Assembly (NCBI RefSeq): GCF_000612545.2
Contig: NZ_CP097800.1
Coordinates: 620,001 to 684,000, forward strand
DNA from: Streptomyces sp. PCS3-D2
GTDB lineage: Bacteria; Actinomycetota; Actinomycetes; Streptomycetales; Streptomycetaceae
Length of the DNA: 64,000 nt
Direction of reading: 5' to 3'
The first letter of the stretch is position 1, and each line of letters opens with the position of its first letter. A model generated the notes under the pieces. The model had not been told where the DNA came from and searched no databases. It was given only the letters and a program-made list of their open reading frames with translations. This document shows, piece by piece, positions 61,540 through 64,000 of the stretch. Both the position numbers and the translations under genes were made by a program.

Positions 61540-62364
61540 TCAGCCCATGTCCATCTGCTCACCGGAGGGGCTCAGGCCCGGCACCAGGGCGTCCCGGAAG
61601 AGGCCGAGGGCCGTCACGACGGCCAGGACCACGAACAGCACACCGACCACGTTGGCCAGGACCGGCCCTCGGCTCCAGAGCTTCTCCACGAAGATGACCA
61701 CCGAGACCGCCGCCATCGCCGCGATGTTCATGGCGCCGAGCGGCACGAGGACGAGCATCAGGCCCCAGCAGCAACCCACGCAGTACAGACCGTGGTGGAT
61801 CCCCACCCTCAGGTCCCGGGCGACGGGGCGGAAGGCCGCGTAGCGCACCAACTGGGCCAGCGGACTGCGGCAGTGACGCAGGCAGACGTCCTTGAGCGGA
61901 CCGAGCTGCTGCAGCCCGGCGATCAGGAAAGCGGCGGCACCGATCCAGCGGCCGACCGCCGGATGTGCGTCCACGGCGTCCCCGGTCAGCGCGAGAACGC
62001 CGTAGGCGATCAGTCCGAAGAGCGTCCACGCGACCAGGTAGCCACAGGCGAACTGCGCGACCCGGGCCGCCCGCCCCCACCCCGACGCCTGGCGCCCGAT
62101 GGACCGGGCCCAGGTCACGGCGACCGGTGCCACGGAAGGAAACATCATCGCGGCCATCATGACCGCCCACAGCAGCAGGAAGAGCGGGAGAGCCATGCCC
62201 ATCGTCCCCGCCGAGACCCCCATGTCACCGGACTGGGCCACGATGACGAGCCAGCAGAGCAGGGCGATCAGGGCCATCACCGACCAGGCGACGGCCATCG
62301 TGCGTGCCGGGAGAAGGTTGCCGGGCCGCAACGGAGGCAGGCTACGGGCCGCGTCACGCGCCAT
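61540..62364 (-). CDS. DUF2182 predicted metal-binding membrane protein
   Basis: 274 residues with six or seven helices. LLWAVMMAAMMFPSVAPVAVTWAR is the DUF2182 signature. CLRHCRSPLAQL and GLYCVGCCWGLMLVLVPLGAMNIAAMAA supply paired Cys and His that could hold copper or another soft metal. The C-terminus ends in Met-rich EQMDMG. It is divergent from a DUF1326 gene, a recurrent partnership whose function is unknown. The start lacks a strong ribosome site. Confidence 0.8.
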   Translation of the reverse strand: MARDAARSLPPLRPGNLLPARTMAVAWSVMALIALLCWLVIVAQSGDMGVSAGTMGMALPLFLLLWAVMMAAMMFPSVAPVAVTWARSIGRQASGWGRAARVAQFACGYLVAWTLFGLIAYGVLALTGDAVDAHPAVGRWIGAAAFLIAGLQQLGPLKDVCLRHCRSPLAQLVRYAAFRPVARDLRVGIHHGLYCVGCCWGLMLVLVPLGAMNIAAMAAVSVVIFVEKLWSRGPVLANVVGVLFVVLAVVTALGLFRDALVPGLSPSGEQMDMG

Positions 62365-62569
62365 GGCTACAGCGCAGCACACGAACACGCGGCGCGCACG
62401 CCGACGGCGGTGCCACGGAATGCGATCAACGGTCCGGGCGAGAAGGATGGGATCCAGAGCCCGGCATGCCGGGTAGGCACAGGGCTGGAACCTCCCCCTC
62501 CCACCCGGTCGACCGGTGGCCGTGGCCGGTACCCGCATCACCCGGGTCCGGGCGCGAGGAGGTGGCGGC

Positions 62570-63223
62570 ATGACCGAGACGACACAGACGATTCCCGCCT
62601 GGCACGTGTCCGGCGACTGGTTCGACACCTGCAGGTGCGACATTCCGTGCCCGTGCTCGTTCGCCCAGCCCCCCACCTACGGGGAGTGCGACGGGGTGCT
62701 CGCCTGGCACGTCCGCGAGGGTCACTACGGGGACGTCCGACTGGACGGGCTCAACGTCCTCATGGTGGCCTCCTTCGTCGGCAACGTCTGGGCCGAGCAC
62801 TCCGACGCGTACGGGGCGGTCTTCCTTGACGAGCGGGCCGACGAGCAGCAGCGCGAAGCCCTTCAGATGATCTTCGGTGGGCAGGCGGGCAGCTGGCCGC
62901 AGCAGATGCTCACCATGTTCGCGGGCGAGATGAGGGGTATGGACGTCGCCCCCATCGCCTTCGAGGCCGACGACGACCTCGGCGGCTGGCGGGTCTCCGT
63001 ACCCGGAAAGGTCGAGGCGAGCGCCGTCGCCCTCACCGGCCCGACGACACCCGAGGGCGCGCGAGTGCAGTCGACCAACCTGCCCGGTTCCGAGACCGGC
63101 CCCGGCCAGGTGGCGACGTGGGGCCGCACCACGGTCAACCGCGCGGACGCGTTCGGCTTCCGGTGGGACCGCGAAGGCCGGTCGAGCAAGCACATCACCT
63201 TCGACTGGACCGGGCCCGACTGA
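62570..63223 (+). CDS. DUF1326 domain protein
   Basis: 217 residues, soluble. The hallmark N-terminal motif FDTCRCDIPCPCSF gives four Cys (CxC-x3-CxC) likely to bind a soft metal. The rest matches DUF1326 (GVLAWHVREGHYGDVRLDGLNVLMVASF ... RREALQMIFGGQAG-like stretch). GAGGAGG precedes the ATG. It is divergent from the DUF2182 membrane protein and may deliver or receive metal from it. Confidence 0.82.
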   Translation: MTETTQTIPAWHVSGDWFDTCRCDIPCPCSFAQPPTYGECDGVLAWHVREGHYGDVRLDGLNVLMVASFVGNVWAEHSDAYGAVFLDERADEQQREALQMIFGGQAGSWPQQMLTMFAGEMRGMDVAPIAFEADDDLGGWRVSVPGKVEASAVALTGPTTPEGARVQSTNLPGSETGPGQVATWGRTTVNRADAFGFRWDREGRSSKHITFDWTGPD

Positions 63224-63243
63224 ACCCGTCCGGTGCCCGGTCG

Positions 63244-64000
63244 TCACCGGCCACCGGCCACCGGCTCGGGGTGAGCGCTGCAGAAGGCCCGGACGGCCAG
63301 GCCGAACTCCTCGGGCCGTTCCAGGTTGCTGACGTGCCCGGCGCCCGGAATCACGACGAGCTCGGCCGCCGGGATCGCCTGCCGGAACTGCCGTGCGACG
63401 GACAGCGGCGACCGTGCGTCCCGCTCTCCCCAGAGCAGGAGGGTGGGCACCGAGACGGTGGCCAGCACGTCCCGCAGGTCCGCCTCGGCCATGAGGGCCA
63501 GCTGTGTCCGGAAGGTCCGCGGCCGCACGGCGGCCGCCAGCTCGTCCAGCAGGGGCAGGTAGGCGGCGGGCGGCTCGCCGGCGAACAGGCCGGGCAGGGT
63601 CGGATCGAACGCGTCGCGCGGCGCGGCCAGCATCCGGCGCACGCCGGCGACCCGGGCCCGGACCTCGTCCGCCGGAAGGGAGCCCGCCCAGCCCGCGTAG
63701 GTGTCGGCGAGGATCAGCGTCCTCACGAGGTCCGGACGGCGGCGGTAGAACTCCAGGGCGACCGTGCCGCCCCAGGAGAGACCGGCGACGTGCGCCGGAC
63801 CCAGCCGCAGGGCCTCGACCACCGCCGCCAGACAGCGGGCGTAGTCGGCGAGCCCGAAGGACTCCGGAACGTCGCCGGAGCGGCCCGCTCCCGGTTCGTC
63901 CCAGGCCACGACCGTGAACGCGTCCGCCAGCGCTTCGACCTGCGGCCGCCAGACACGGGCGTCCTCTCCCGCGCCGTGGAGGAACACCAGGGGCGGTCCC
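63244..64000 (-). CDS. Alpha/beta hydrolase (5' end outside window)
   Basis: 252 residues are visible; the start lies beyond the end of the window because the frame stays open (TAPLVFLHGAGED). LVFLHGAG is the oxyanion region, GLSWGGTVALEF the nucleophile elbow, LLLWGERDARSPL holds the catalytic Asp and IPGAGHVSNLERPEEF the His. It resembles 3-oxoadipate enol-lactonase or epoxide-hydrolase-type enzymes; the substrate is unknown. It is convergent with the DUF1326 gene. Confidence 0.82.
   Translation of the reverse strand, partial: GPPLVFLHGAGEDARVWRPQVEALADAFTVVAWDEPGAGRSGDVPESFGLADYARCLAAVVEALRLGPAHVAGLSWGGTVALEFYRRRPDLVRTLILADTYAGWAGSLPADEVRARVAGVRRMLAAPRDAFDPTLPGLFAGEPPAAYLPLLDELAAAVRPRTFRTQLALMAEADLRDVLATVSVPTLLLWGERDARSPLSVARQFRQAIPAAELVVIPGAGHVSNLERPEEFGLAVRAFCSAHPEPVAGGR

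Overview
The window is about 64 kb of very GC-rich DNA with actinobacterial traits: dense gene packing, GTG and TTG starts, ATGA, GTGA and TGATG stop-start overlaps, and a mycothiol-type ArsC. The gene content (ectABCD, WYL, PucR, TetR and ArsR regulators, RsbU-type phosphatase, DUF4142, deazaflavin reductase, PGPGW membrane protein) points to a streptomycete chromosome. I see no rRNA, tRNA, transposase, integrase or CRISPR array.

1-5 kb: the C-terminal end of a RecQ helicase, a 5'-nucleotidase, a stand-alone TsaD, and a NIPSNAP gene divergent from a WYL regulator. 5-7 kb: a CopC-CopD copper protein. 7.2-11.1 kb: an arsenic locus in two divergent blocks. The first is a flavin monooxygenase (arsO-like) behind a 21-residue Cys-rich microprotein, divergent from arsR. 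The second is a second arsR plus an aquaporin, divergent from arsC. No ArsB or Acr3 pump is present, so arsenite may leave through the aquaporin.

11.3-20.7 kb: a stress or dormancy-like set of CBS-BON proteins, a CBS protein, a universal stress protein, a GH65 phosphorylase with its beta-phosphoglucomutase, a PfkB-family kinase, a deazaflavin-dependent reductase and a PP2C phosphatase. 20.8 kb: a MarR regulator.

21.8-35.5 kb: a compatible-solute island. It holds ectoine and hydroxyectoine synthesis (ectABCD), an ectoine-type importer (ehuBCDA), choline-to-betaine oxidation (aldehyde dehydrogenase plus GMC oxidoreductase) and a betaine ABC importer whose permease is a single fused double protein.

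35.5-42.6 kb: DUF4142, NfeD plus stomatin, NhaA, an alanine/glycine:cation symporter and an ion-channel-like protein. 42.6-50.3 kb: a YqiJ-like membrane protein, a flotillin and a giant DUF3686 AAA ATPase on one strand, which is the most intriguing poorly understood system here. 50.5-64 kb: a FAD monooxygenase with its TetR and a tandem operator, a small PGPGW protein, an NhaP-type antiporter followed by small membrane genes, a PucR regulator, a DM13 protein, an AhpD-like protein, a nitronate monooxygenase-flavodoxin pair with a TetR, a divergent DUF2182/DUF1326 pair and the 3' part of an alpha/beta hydrolase. All assignments come from reading the sequence; no database search was run.
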